DNA of 64,000 nt from Isoptericola halotolerans (GTDB lineage Bacteria; Actinomycetota; Actinomycetes; Actinomycetales; Cellulomonadaceae): the NCBI RefSeq assembly GCF_003003075.1, contig NZ_PVTX01000007.1:1-64000 (forward strand). The letters run 5' to 3'. Below are positions 52,823 to 61,769 of this stretch, piece by piece. Numbering within the stretch: position 1 is the first letter of the stretch; each line of letters starts with the position of its first letter. The position numbers and the translations under genes were made by a program. The notes under the pieces are model-generated. The model saw only the letters and a program-made list of their open reading frames with translations, was not told where the DNA came from and did no database searches.

Positions 52823-53470
52823 TCAGAGTTCCTGGGGACGTCCCGCGTTGGCGTTCTGCCGCTGGGGCGGGAGCGCCGAACCGCGCGCGTCCAGGTCGCC
52901 GAGCAGGTTCTGCAGGAAGCTCTTGAGCCGCGTGCGGTAGTCCCGCTCGAACAGCCGGAGCTCGTCGATCTTGCGCTCGAGGAGCGAGCGCTCCTGCTCG
53001 AGCTGCGAGAGCGTGCGGTGGCTCGTCTCCTCCGCCTCCCGCACGATGCGGCTGCCCTCGGACTTCGCCTCGGAGATCAGGCGGTCGCCCTCCTCCTGGC
53101 CCGAGCGCACGTAGTCGTCGTGCAGCTTCTGCGCCAGCTGGAGCATGCCGGTGGCCGACTCGGGCTCCGCGTGCGGCTTGTCGCCCGCCGGCGGTGCTGC
53201 CGCGGCGGCCGCGGCCGCCGCCTGGACCTGCGCCGCGACGTCAGGCTGCTCGGCGGACTGCTGCGCGGCATCGCTGCGGCTCAGCTCACCGACGCGGCGC
53301 TCGGCCGCGGCCAGCTTGGAGCGCAGGTCGTCGTTCTCCTCCTGCACGGACGTGAGCGTGCGGACGACCTCGTCGAGGAAGTCGTCGACCTCTTCGACGT
53401 CGTATCCCTCGCGGAACTTGGTCGCCGAGAACTTCTTGTTGAGGATGTCCTCTGCCGTCAGCAGTGCCAT
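52823..53470 (-). CDS. divIVA: DivIVA (Wag31-type) polar growth protein
   Basis: 215 residues. N-terminal membrane-binding DivIVA crossed-loop domain MALLTAEDILNKKFSATKFREGYDVEEVDDFLDEVVRTL, first coiled coil (TSVQEENDDLRSKLAAAERRVGEL), an alanine-rich linker (AAQVQAAAAAAAAAPP) and a second coiled coil (DRLISEAKSEGSRIVREAEETSHRTLSQLEQERSLLERKIDEL). In actinobacteria it is a cytoskeletal scaffold for polar cell-wall growth. ATG with GAGG at 7 nt. 210-nt upstream gap probably holds its own promoter; no clear pair seen. Confidence 0.95.
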   Translation of the reverse strand: MALLTAEDILNKKFSATKFREGYDVEEVDDFLDEVVRTLTSVQEENDDLRSKLAAAERRVGELSRSDAAQQSAEQPDVAAQVQAAAAAAAAAPPAGDKPHAEPESATGMLQLAQKLHDDYVRSGQEEGDRLISEAKSEGSRIVREAEETSHRTLSQLEQERSLLERKIDELRLFERDYRTRLKSFLQNLLGDLDARGSALPPQRQNANAGRPQEL

Positions 53471-53680
53471 CGTGTCACCTCGTTGCCGTAGCGCGGTCCA
53501 GTGCACGGACCCGGAGCGTCCGTGGATGCCCACGGTAGCCGACGCCCGCGGCGACGGCCCCCCGGGCGGGTCGCGCTCACGGTGTCTTCACAGGTCCGAC
53601 GGCAGTTGGTCCCGCGTGTCGCGGGACGCACGCCGGGTCGGCGCGCGTCGGCGCGCGCCGCCGCCGCCGCACGGGGATGC

Positions 53681-53977
53681 TCAGAAGCTCGCCGCGAGCG
53701 CGCCGGCGACGCGCAGCAGGATCGACGTGGCCAGGAACAGCACGAGGAACGCCAGGTCGAGGCGGATGCTGCCCAGGCTCAACGGCGGGATGACGCGGCG
53801 CAGCGCACGCAGCGGCGGGTCCGTGACCGTGTACACGGCCTCGGCGATCACCAGCACGATGCCGCGCGGACGCCACTCCCTGGCGAAGACCTGCACCCAG
53901 TCGAAGACGAGGCGGACGATCAGGCAGACGAGGAACAGGAACAGGGCGAAGTAGACGACGCCGAAGATCACACTCAC
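53681..53977 (-). CDS. YggT family membrane protein
   Basis: 98 residues with two YggT hydrophobic segments (VIFGVVYFALFLFLVCLIVRLVF and LDLAFLVLFLATSILLRV) joined by the conserved VYTVTDPPLRALRRVIPPL. Found between sepF and divIVA in most actinobacteria; implicated in division or osmotic stress, role unproven. GTG start is 6 nt after TAGGTT (53989-53984): probable leaderless promoter, useful since a hairpin lies upstream. Confidence 0.9.
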   Translation of the reverse strand: MSVIFGVVYFALFLFLVCLIVRLVFDWVQVFAREWRPRGIVLVIAEAVYTVTDPPLRALRRVIPPLSLGSIRLDLAFLVLFLATSILLRVAGALAASF

Positions 53978-53998
53978 GAGGGCAACCTACCGGACGCA

Positions 53999-54037
53999 CG
54001 ACGCGCGGCCCGGGGGGCGCTCCCGGGCCGCGCGTCG
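53999..54037 (-). terminator. sepF terminator hairpin
   Basis: A perfect 16-bp stem (53999-54014 with 54022-54037) with a 7-nt loop lies 9 nt past the sepF stop and before the yggT promoter, dividing the cluster into separate transcripts. Confidence 0.75.
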
Positions 54038-54046
54038 CGGTTGGTC

Positions 54047-54520
54047 TCAGCTCTGGTTGTAGAACGCGCCGGCACGGGGGTCGGGTCGCTCGGCGACCTG
54101 CTCCTCGCCCGTGATCTCGACGTGCTCGGGCGAGAGCAGGAAGACCTTGTTCGTCACCCGCTCGATCGACCCGTGCAGGCCGAAGATGAGCCCGGCCGAG
54201 AAGTCGACGAGACGCTTGGCGTCGGCGTCGTCCATGTCGGACAGGTTCATGATGACCGGGGTGCCACCGCGGAAGGCCTCCCCGATGAGCCGGGCGTCGT
54301 TGTACGACCGGGGGTGGATCGTCGTGATCCGCCGCAGGTCTCCCCCGGCGAACGCGTCCATCGGTGCTCCGTCCCGGTGCAGAGGCGTGACCTCGGCCTG
54401 GTAGTCGTCGTCACGCACCGGCTCCAGCTCCTCGTCGAACTCGTCGAGGTACTCCCCGTCAGGGCGCTGGTCGTCGGCCAGCCCCAGGTACAGCATGGTC
54501 TTGCGAAGCGCTCCGCCCAT
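54047..54520 (-). CDS. sepF: cell division protein SepF
   Basis: 157 residues. N-terminal membrane-binding amphipathic stretch ([16 protein letters not shown]), acidic linker, then the SepF fold: [73 protein letters not shown]. It anchors FtsZ to the membrane where FtsA is absent, as here. Ninety-two nucleotides after pgeF, with GGAGCAGGG before the ATG. Confidence 0.95.
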   Translation of the reverse strand: MGGALRKTMLYLGLADDQRPDGEYLDEFDEELEPVRDDDYQAEVTPLHRDGAPMDAFAGGDLRRITTIHPRSYNDARLIGEAFRGGTPVIMNLSDMDDADAKRLVDFSAGLIFGLHGSIERVTNKVFLLSPEHVEITGEEQVAERPDPRAGAFYNQS

Positions 54521-54612
54521 CGCCCTGCTCCGTTTCGTCGGTAGGTCTGTGACTTGACGGTAACCAGCACCGCGCGGTAAGCGGCGCACGACACGCCGGG
54601 GGCCGCACGGAC

Positions 54613-55422
54613 TCAGGCGAGGACGATCACTCCCGCCTGGCGCCCGGTGACCTCGCCCGCGGCCGTGGCCTGACGGTGCGAGAAGAGATCCGGGTCGGTG
54701 CGCGTGCACCGTTCCACCCGGTCGGCCGGAACGCCCATCGCCGACAGGCGGGCCAGCACGCCGGCCGGCAGGTCGAGCGCGGGGGTGCCCGAGGCGGTCG
54801 TGGCCCACGCCTCCGGCACGACGGCGGTCACTTCGTCGCGCAGGGCCTCCGGCACCTCGTAGCACGCACCGCAGACGGCCGGGCCGACGGCGGCGCGCAG
54901 CCCGTCCCTGCTGGCTCCGCGCGCGACCATCGCGTCGACCGCACGGTCCACGACGCCGGCCACGAGCCCTCGCCGCCCGGCGTGGGCGACACCGGCGACG
55001 CGTGCGACGGGATCGACGAGGAGGACCGGGACGCAGTCGGCCACCAGGACCCCGAGCCCCAACCCGGCCTCGGCCGTGACGAGGGCGTCGGCCTCGCCGG
55101 CGCTCAGCGGCGGCGTCACCGACTCCCACTCGGTGCGCTCCGCACCGCCGAGCGCCAGCACCGTGGCACCGTGCACCTGGGTGGCGAAGGCGACGGGCGC
55201 CCCGATCCATCCGGCCAGCTGCTCACGGTTGCGACGCACCCGGGCCTCCTCGTCGCCCGTCGACGTGCCGAGGTCGAGCGAGGACCAGGGCGCGGGCGAC
55301 ACGCCGCCGTGCCGCGTGGTGAAACCGGCCACGACGCCCGGACCGAGGTCCACACGCAGCAGTCCTGCTCCGAGGTCCGCGGGCAAGAGCGCCTCCTGGG
55401 CCCAGGTGGCCGACGACGTCAC
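54613..55422 (-). CDS. pgeF: multicopper polyphenol oxidase / purine nucleoside phosphorylase family (YfiH)
   Basis: 269 residues. The family signature residues are present: [31 protein letters not shown] and [14 protein letters not shown], giving the zinc-binding His-Cys-His set. Homologues act on inosine/adenosine or remove mis-incorporated residues from peptidoglycan (PgeF); which applies here is not decided. GTG start overlaps the ftsZ stop (GTGA). Conserved neighbour of ftsZ in actinobacteria. Confidence 0.9.
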   Translation of the reverse strand: MTSSATWAQEALLPADLGAGLLRVDLGPGVVAGFTTRHGGVSPAPWSSLDLGTSTGDEEARVRRNREQLAGWIGAPVAFATQVHGATVLALGGAERTEWESVTPPLSAGEADALVTAEAGLGLGVLVADCVPVLLVDPVARVAGVAHAGRRGLVAGVVDRAVDAMVARGASRDGLRAAVGPAVCGACYEVPEALRDEVTAVVPEAWATTASGTPALDLPAGVLARLSAMGVPADRVERCTRTDPDLFSHRQATAAGEVTGRQAGVIVLA

Positions 55423-56720
55423 TTCAGGAAGTCGGGCACGTCGAGCTCGGGCTCCGGCCGGGACCTCTCGGCCACCCGCGGCACCTCGACCGGCCGCTCC
55501 ACGGTCACGCCCTCGCCGTCCTCGACCACGGTGAAGGCGGGCCGCGCCTGACCGGAGCCCACCGGCTGCAGGCTCGCGGGGACGTCGTCGGGGTCAGCAG
55601 GGATGGGCCTCGGCCTGGCGTGCGCCGGCTCGGCGGCGGGCACCGGGGCGGTCGCCGGCGAGCCCCCCTGCGGCGAGGAGGCCGCGGGGGCCGTCCGGGC
55701 GCTGTCGGCGACGGCCGGCGAAGCGGCCCCGGCCACCTGACCCAGGGCGCGGGAGTCCTCCCGGGTCTTCGGCAGACCGCCGTCGAACCCCGCCGCGATG
55801 ACCGTGACGCGCACCTCGTCACCGAGGGCGTCGTCGATGACCGTGCCGAAGATGATGTTCGCCTCCGGGTGGGCCGCCTCCTGCACCAGGCGCGCCGCCT
55901 CGTGCACCTCGAACAGCCCGAGGTCGCTGCCGCCCTGGATGGACAGCAGCACGCCGTGGGCGCCGTCGATCGAGGCCTCGAGCAGCGGCGAGGAGATCGC
56001 CAGCTCGGCGGCCTGCACCGCCCGATCCTCCCCGCGGGCAGAGCCGATGCCCATCAGGGCCGATCCCGCACCCTGCATCACCGACTTGACGTCGGCGAAG
56101 TCGAGGTTGATCAGTCCGGGGGTGGTGATGAGGTCCGTGATGCCCTGGACACCGGAGTGCAGGACCTGGTCCGCCGAGTGGAACGCTGCGATCGCCGAGA
56201 CGCTCTTGTCGGACATGGACAGCAGGCGGTCGTTCGGGATCACGATGAGGGTGTCGACCTCCTCGCGGAGCGCCTCGATGCCCTGCTCGGCCTGGACCGA
56301 GCGGCGCCGACCCTCGAAGGTGAACGGCCGCGTCACGACGCCGACGGTCAGCGCCCCCAACGAGCGGGCGATGCGGGCCACGACGGGCGCGCCGCCGGTG
56401 CCCGTGCCGCCGCCCTCGCCGGCGGTGACGAAGACCATGTCCGCCCCGCGCAGGACGTCCTCGATCTCCTCCTCGTGGTCCTCGGCGGCCTTGCGCCCGA
56501 CCTCGGGGTCGGCGCCGGCCCCCAGGCCGCGGGTGAGCTCGCGCCCGACGTCGAGCTTGACGTCGGCGTCCGACATCAGCAGCGCCTGGGCGTCGGTGTT
56601 GATGGCGATGAACTCGACGCCCTTGAGGCCGACCTCGATCATGCGGTTCACGGCGTTCACGCCGCCACCGCCGATGCCGACCACCTTGATCACTGCCAGG
56701 TAGTTCTGCGGAGTTGCCAC
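55419..56720 (-). CDS. ftsZ: cell division protein FtsZ
   Basis: 433 residues. Tubulin-like GTPase forming the Z-ring. [16 protein letters not shown], the GTP signature [15 protein letters not shown], and T7 synergy loop [12 protein letters not shown] are intact. The C-terminus ends in [10 protein letters not shown], the conserved tail for SepF/FtsW contact. GTG start chosen at [14 protein letters not shown] with GAGAGG upstream; a 164-nt leader separates it from ftsQ. Confidence 0.98.
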   Translation of the reverse strand: MATPQNYLAVIKVVGIGGGGVNAVNRMIEVGLKGVEFIAINTDAQALLMSDADVKLDVGRELTRGLGAGADPEVGRKAAEDHEEEIEDVLRGADMVFVTAGEGGGTGTGGAPVVARIARSLGALTVGVVTRPFTFEGRRRSVQAEQGIEALREEVDTLIVIPNDRLLSMSDKSVSAIAAFHSADQVLHSGVQGITDLITTPGLINLDFADVKSVMQGAGSALMGIGSARGEDRAVQAAELAISSPLLEASIDGAHGVLLSIQGGSDLGLFEVHEAARLVQEAAHPEANIIFGTVIDDALGDEVRVTVIAAGFDGGLPKTREDSRALGQVAGAASPAVADSARTAPAASSPQGGSPATAPVPAAEPAHARPRPIPADPDDVPASLQPVGSGQARPAFTVVEDGEGVTVERPVEVPRVAERSRPEPELDVPDFLK

Positions 56721-56884
56721 GTCGTTGCCTCTCGGGTCGTTCCGGGTCCTGACCCCACCGCCGTCGTTCAACCTTCAGGTTGTAGTTGAAGGTGAGAGTT
56801 ATGTCAGGTTGCTGCTGTGACGACGGTAGGTCGCCCGGAGCGGCGCCCGCCGGACGTGGCCCGGCGTGTCGCGACCGCTCGGGC
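56721..56884 (-). promoter_or_regulatory. ftsZ leader with nested inverted repeats
   Basis: No gene fits in this gap. ACCTTCA (56771-56777) pairs perfectly with TGAAGGT (56787-56793); TTCAAC (56768-56773) also pairs with GTTGAA (56785-56790), so two alternative pairings overlap. On the minus strand CATAACT precedes them and may be a -10. A local ftsZ promoter with an RNA or protein switch is suggested. Confidence 0.5.
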
Positions 56885-57856
56885 TCACCGGGTGACCGGG
56901 AGCTCGGGCGACGACACGTCGATCACCCCCGCGTCCGCCGCCACCTCCCGCAAGGTCTGGACGACCTCCACCTTGAGGGGCAGGCTCGTCTCCCCGCCCC
57001 AGCGCACGCTCACGCCGTCGCGCAGGACGGTCTCGACGTCGTCCTGGGTCTGCGCGCTGACCTGCTCGACCTCGAGGGCCAGCTCCACCGGCAGGGCGGC
57101 GACCACGGCCAGCGCGGCCCGCAGGCTGTCCGCCGACTCGTCGTCCAGCGGCACCGAGACGACGGGGAGCTTCCGCGGGGCCTTCTGGCGCGATCCCACC
57201 CGCACCCCCTCCGCGTCCAGCAGCACGTACCGGTCCCCGTCGGGCACCGCCGCGACCGGCTCCCGGGCGGTCAGCAGCACCTCGATCCCCTGGGGCCACG
57301 ACCGCTGGACGCTCACGTCCTTGACACCACGCAGCCCGAGGATCTCGCGGCGCATCCCCCCGGTGTCGATCCGCAGCAACGGCGTCCCGGCCGCGGCCTC
57401 GACCACCTCGCGGACCCTGTCCGCGTCGACCGTGGTGCCCGCGCCCGACACGCTCACCTCGCTGCGCTCGAGCGCGAGCAGCTCCGACCAGCCGGCCACC
57501 CAGCCGGCCCCGCCCAGCAGGGCGAGCACGAGCACGACCGCGACCACGAGACGCCACGACCGGTGGCGCCGCATGGCCGAGCGCTCCGCCAGCCGGTCGG
57601 CCATCGCCGAGGACACGCGCCCGGGCGAGCCGGTGCCGGCGGCGCCCGCGGCACTGCTCGTGGTTGCGGCGCTGCTCGGGCTCGCGGCGCTCGCCGCGCT
57701 GCTCGCCGAGCGCTCGACCGCCCGGCCGGCCGGACGCGCCGGACGCGCCGGACGCTCCGCCGGCCGCGCCGGGCTCGCCGCGCTGCGCGCCGAGCCGGCA
57801 CCCGACGCGGACGACGGGCGCTGGGGCGTGCGGGGGCGAGGTGGCGGGCGCATCAC
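56885..57856 (-). CDS. ftsQ: cell division protein FtsQ
   Basis: 323 residues. Low-complexity Pro/Ala/Arg/Ser cytoplasmic N-terminus of about 100 residues, one transmembrane helix (LVVAVVLVLALLGGAGWVAGW), POTRA domain (VSVSGAGTTVDADRVREVVEAAAGTPLLRIDTGGMRREILGLRGVKDVSVQRSWPQGIEVLLTAREPVAAV) and the beta domain. Starts GTG or ATG, back to back, with GTG overlapping the murC stop. Bridges FtsL/FtsB type proteins to the divisome. Confidence 0.93.
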   Translation of the reverse strand: MMRPPPRPRTPQRPSSASGAGSARSAASPARPAERPARPARPAGRAVERSASSAASAASPSSAATTSSAAGAAGTGSPGRVSSAMADRLAERSAMRRHRSWRLVVAVVLVLALLGGAGWVAGWSELLALERSEVSVSGAGTTVDADRVREVVEAAAGTPLLRIDTGGMRREILGLRGVKDVSVQRSWPQGIEVLLTAREPVAAVPDGDRYVLLDAEGVRVGSRQKAPRKLPVVSVPLDDESADSLRAALAVVAALPVELALEVEQVSAQTQDDVETVLRDGVSVRWGGETSLPLKVEVVQTLREVAADAGVIDVSSPELPVTR

Positions 57857-59367
57857 CCCATGGTCGCGCCGTCGGCCCCGTCGCCGGGACCCGCCACGCC
57901 GTGCCCGGTGCGGAGCCGGGCCAGGATCACCCCGGCGAGCTCGGTCACGTCGCCCGCTCCGACCGTGATCACCAGGTCACCCGGGCGCGCGAGGTCGGCG
58001 ACGGCGTCCGCGGCCTCGAGCCGGTCCTCGACCGCGCGGAGCCGCCCGCCCGACCGGGTGCCACGGGAGAGGTCCGCGATCGTGCGTGCGGTGACCGTCG
58101 GGTCGACGTCCTCCCGCGCACGGTAGACGCCGGTCACGACGACCTCGTCCGCCAGCTCCAGCGCTCGCGCGAAACGGTCCGCGAAGGCACGGGTCCGCGA
58201 GTACAGGTGGGGCTGGAAGAGCACCAGGACCCGCCCCTCCCCGGCCGCCGGGCGTGCGGCCGTCAACAGGGCCTCCACCTCTGTGGGGTGGTGGTCGTAG
58301 CTGTCGAAGACCCGGACGCCGGCCGCCTCCCCCTTGGGCTCGAACCGGCGCCCGGTGCCGACGAACCCCGCCGCGCCGCGCACGGCGTCGGCCGTGTCCA
58401 CGCCGAGGAGCACGGCCGTCACGACGGCCGCGGTCGCGTTGAGGACGTTGTGCGCCCCCGGCACGGCCAGGTCCAGCACGTGGTCCTCGGGACCGAGCGG
58501 CCCACCACCCACCGTGGCTCGCGCCGTCCCCGCCCCGACCACGACGTCGCGCACGACGACGTCGGCCCCGGCTGAGGTGCCGTACGTCACCGCGCGCCCC
58601 CCGGCCTGCCGGTGCGCGGCCGCGAGCCGGGCCGAGCCCGCGTCGTCGGCGCAGGCGACCAGCCAGCCGTCCGGGGTGATGCGGGCGGCGAAGTCGACGA
58701 ACGCCTGCTCGAACGCCTCCTGCGAGCCGTAGTGGTCGAGGTGGTCGGCCTCGACGTTCGTCACGACCGCCACGGCCGGCGCGTAGTTGAGGAACGAGCC
58801 GTCCGACTCGTCGGCCTCCGCGACGACCAGGTCCGAGGTCCCGGCGTGCCCTCCGGGCACGGCGTGCTCCCCGGTGTCGTCGCGGACCCGCACCGTCCCG
58901 CCGATCGCGAACGACGGGTCGAGACCACCGGCGCGCAGCACGGTGGCCACCATCGCGGAGGTCGTGGTCTTGCCGTGCGCCCCGGCCACGGCCACCCCGC
59001 GCCGCCCGGCCATGAGGGCGGCGAGCGCCTCCGAGCGGTGCAGCACCCGGACTCCGGCCGCCCGTGCGGCAGCCAGCTCCGGGTTGTCCGGTCGCACCGC
59101 GGAGGACACCACGACGGTGTCGACCCGGGGAGCCCCCGTCGCGTCCACCACGTGGTCCGCGTCGTGCCCCACCCAGACCCGCACGCCGTCCGCCCGCAGG
59201 GCGTCGAGCGCCGCGGACCGCACCGCGTCGGAGCCCTGCACCTCCAGGCCCCGGGCGGCGAGCAGCCGGGCGACCACCGAGACCCCGGCACCGCCCACGC
59301 CGATCAGGTGGACGGTACCCAGCCCCGCCACGGGCACCGGCGCGTTCCCCTCGGCCGTGCCGCTCAT
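57853..59367 (-). CDS. murC: UDP-N-acetylmuramate-L-alanine ligase
   Basis: 504 residues. Rossmann UDP-binding start VHLIGVGGAGVSVVARLLAARG, ATP P-loop GAHGKTTTSAMVATVL and EADESDGSFLNY, VVTNVEADHLDHYGS. Adds the first amino acid of the peptidoglycan stem. ATG overlaps murG stop (ATGA), and its TGA overlaps ftsQ. Confidence 0.97.
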   Translation of the reverse strand: MSGTAEGNAPVPVAGLGTVHLIGVGGAGVSVVARLLAARGLEVQGSDAVRSAALDALRADGVRVWVGHDADHVVDATGAPRVDTVVVSSAVRPDNPELAAARAAGVRVLHRSEALAALMAGRRGVAVAGAHGKTTTSAMVATVLRAGGLDPSFAIGGTVRVRDDTGEHAVPGGHAGTSDLVVAEADESDGSFLNYAPAVAVVTNVEADHLDHYGSQEAFEQAFVDFAARITPDGWLVACADDAGSARLAAAHRQAGGRAVTYGTSAGADVVVRDVVVGAGTARATVGGGPLGPEDHVLDLAVPGAHNVLNATAAVVTAVLLGVDTADAVRGAAGFVGTGRRFEPKGEAAGVRVFDSYDHHPTEVEALLTAARPAAGEGRVLVLFQPHLYSRTRAFADRFARALELADEVVVTGVYRAREDVDPTVTARTIADLSRGTRSGGRLRAVEDRLEAADAVADLARPGDLVITVGAGDVTELAGVILARLRTGHGVAGPGDGADGATMG

Positions 59368-60512
59368 CGGGCACTCTCGGCGGCGTCGGCCACCAGGTCG
59401 GCCATCTTGGCGGCGGCGTCCCGCACGCCGACGGAGCGGGCCGCCGCCGACATCGCCGCGAGCCGCTCCCGGTCACCGGCGAGCGCCGGGACGTGGGTGG
59501 CGACCCAGGCGGCGTCGAGGTCCGCGTCGTCGACCAGCAGCCCTCCCCCGGCACCGACGACCCCGGAGGCGTTGAGCCGCTGCTCGCCGTTGCCGATCGG
59601 CAGCGGGACGTAGACGGCCGGCAGACCCAGGGCCGCCAGCTCGCAGACGGTGCCGGCGCCGGACCGTGCCACGACCAGGTCGCAGGCCGCGAGCGCCTGG
59701 TGCATCTCGGACAGGTACTCGCGCACCTGGTAGCGAGCAGGGTCGTGCCCGCCGGCGGTGACCGCCTCGCCCACCGTGTCCCGCACGGGTCCGGACTTGT
59801 CGCGACCGGTGAGGTGCAGGACCTGCAGGCCGACGCCGAGCAGGGCGTCGGCCGCCCCCGCGACGGCCTCGTTGACGCGCAGCGCCCCGGACGAGCCGCC
59901 CGTGACCAGGAGCGTGGGCAGCGTCGGGTCGAGGCCGAGCGCCTCGGCCGCCCGTCGCCGCGCGGCGACGGCGTCGCGCTCGCGCTCGTCGACGAGCCCG
60001 GCGATCTCGGTCCGCAGCGGCAGACCGACGCAGGTGGCACCCGGCAGGTCGGTCTCGGCGAAGGTCGTCCCCACGGCAGCGGCCCAGCGGGCACCGAGCC
60101 GGTTCGCCAGGCCGGGGCGCGCGTTCTGCTCGTGGATGACCACGGGGACGCCCCGGCGGCGGGCCGCGAGGTACGCGGGTGTCGAGACGTACCCGCCGAA
60201 GCCGACGACGGCGCGGGCACCGATCTCGTCGATCGCCGCCTCGGCGGCCTTCACCGCGGACCCGAGCCGGCCGGGCAGCCGCAGCAGGTCGACGCTGGGA
60301 CGACGCGGCAGCGGTACCCGCGGGATCTCGCGCAGCTCGTAGCCGCGCGCCGGGACCAGGTCGGCCTCGAGCCCCGTCGCGGTGCCCAGCACGAGGAACG
60401 ACGCCTCGGGCTCGCGCGCGCGCAGCTCGTCCGCGACGGCCAGGAGGGGGTTGACGTGGCCGGCGGTCCCGCCGCCGGCCAGCACGACGGATCGTACGGA
60501 GGAGGAGTTCAC
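59364..60512 (-). CDS. murG: lipid II synthase (MurG glycosyltransferase)
   Basis: 382 residues; transfers GlcNAc to lipid I. LAGGGTAGHVNPLLAVADEL at the N-terminus, VVIHEQNARPGLANRL, VTGGSSGALRVNEAV and VARSGAGTVCELAALGLPAVYVPLP are diagnostic GT-B segments. I use GTG 60512 (VNSSSVRSVVL), 10 nt after the ftsW stop, rather than an upstream ATG at 60545 that would overlap ftsW by 23 nt and add a basic tail. Confidence 0.95.
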   Translation of the reverse strand: MNSSSVRSVVLAGGGTAGHVNPLLAVADELRAREPEASFLVLGTATGLEADLVPARGYELREIPRVPLPRRPSVDLLRLPGRLGSAVKAAEAAIDEIGARAVVGFGGYVSTPAYLAARRRGVPVVIHEQNARPGLANRLGARWAAAVGTTFAETDLPGATCVGLPLRTEIAGLVDERERDAVAARRRAAEALGLDPTLPTLLVTGGSSGALRVNEAVAGAADALLGVGLQVLHLTGRDKSGPVRDTVGEAVTAGGHDPARYQVREYLSEMHQALAACDLVVARSGAGTVCELAALGLPAVYVPLPIGNGEQRLNASGVVGAGGGLLVDDADLDAAWVATHVPALAGDRERLAAMSAAARSVGVRDAAAKMADLVADAAESAR

Positions 60513-60522
60513 ACGCCGGACC

Positions 60523-61761
60523 CTACCGGCCCGCGCGACGTCCACGGCCGAGCACGGTGAGCGATCGCCGCACGGCCCCGCCCCGCGCGGCGAACGCCTC
60601 GGGCGCCCCGGGTTCGGACCGCGCGAAGCTGATCACCATGCCGAGCGCGACCACCGTCGCCACCAGCGCCGACCCGCCCGCCGAGACGAGCGGCAACGGG
60701 ACACCGATGACGGGGAAGACGCCCACGACGACCCCGATGTTCAGGAACGCCTGGCCCACGACCCAGCACGCGACCGCCGCGGTGGTGATCTTCACGAACG
60801 GGTCGGGGTGCCGGCGGACCACCCGGGCCATCGCCACGCCGAGCACGGCGAACAGCGCGAGCACCAGCAGGGTGCCGAGCAGCCCGAGCTCCTCGCCGAT
60901 GACGGCGTAGATGAAGTCGTTGTGCGCCTCCGGCAGGTATCGCCACTTCTCCCGGCTGGCCCCCAGGCCCACGCCGAAGAGCCCGCCGGTGCCCAGGCCC
61001 CACAGGCCGTGCAGCGACTGGTAGCACTCGTCCTGGGTGTCCGTGCAGCCGCTGTACACGGTGAGGATGCGCCCCATGCGGTTGGAGTTGCCGTACACGA
61101 AGAAGAACCCGACGACGAAGGTCGCCGCCAACGCACCGAGGCCGAGCAGGCGGGTGGGCGCACCCGCGACCCAGAGGGCACCGGCGACGAGCCCCGCCAT
61201 GACCAGCACGGTGCCGAGGTCGTTGCCCGCCATCACCAGGCCGAGCACGACCAGGGCGCCCGGCACGGCCGGGACGAGGGCGTGGCCCCACGACCCCAGG
61301 AGGTGCTGCTTGCGCCCGAGCACGAAACCCAGCCACAGCGCCAGGGCCAGCTTGCTGACCTCGGCGGGCTGCAGCGACAGGCCGCCACCGAGGTAGATCC
61401 AGCCGACGTTCCCGCCCGCGCCACGGGCCAGCGCCGGCACCAGGGTCAAGGACTGCAGCGCCACGGCCGTGATGAGCGCCGGCCAGGCCATCCGCCGGTA
61501 CCAGCGCACCGGGATGCGGGTCGCCACGACCGCCAGCGGCACCCCGATGAGCGCGAACCGCGCCTGCTCCAGGCCCTCCGCCCACGGTGGGTCGCCCGCG
61601 GCGATCGACGTCACGGTCGAGCTCGAGAACACCATGACCAGGCCGATGACGAGCAGCAGCCCTGTCGCGCCCACGAGGAGGTAGTAGCTCGTGGCGGCCG
61701 AGTTCCACTGCCCCAGCCACGGCCGGTCCGTGCTGCGTCGCACCCCCTGGGTGACCGCCAT
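60523..61761 (-). CDS. ftsW: SEDS peptidoglycan glycosyltransferase FtsW
   Basis: 412 residues, ten predicted transmembrane helices. SEDS family sequence NVGWIYLGGGLSLQPAEVSKLALALWLG, MAGNDLGTVLVM (the functional Asp), EAHNDFIYAVIGEELG and PLVSAGGSALVATVVALGM. Polymerises septal glycan with a PBP partner. Eight nucleotides after murD. The ~30-residue C-terminus is basic (GRGRRAGR). Confidence 0.96.
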   Translation of the reverse strand: MAVTQGVRRSTDRPWLGQWNSAATSYYLLVGATGLLLVIGLVMVFSSSTVTSIAAGDPPWAEGLEQARFALIGVPLAVVATRIPVRWYRRMAWPALITAVALQSLTLVPALARGAGGNVGWIYLGGGLSLQPAEVSKLALALWLGFVLGRKQHLLGSWGHALVPAVPGALVVLGLVMAGNDLGTVLVMAGLVAGALWVAGAPTRLLGLGALAATFVVGFFFVYGNSNRMGRILTVYSGCTDTQDECYQSLHGLWGLGTGGLFGVGLGASREKWRYLPEAHNDFIYAVIGEELGLLGTLLVLALFAVLGVAMARVVRRHPDPFVKITTAAVACWVVGQAFLNIGVVVGVFPVIGVPLPLVSAGGSALVATVVALGMVISFARSEPGAPEAFAARGGAVRRSLTVLGRGRRAGR

Positions 61762-61769
61762 CGTGCTCC

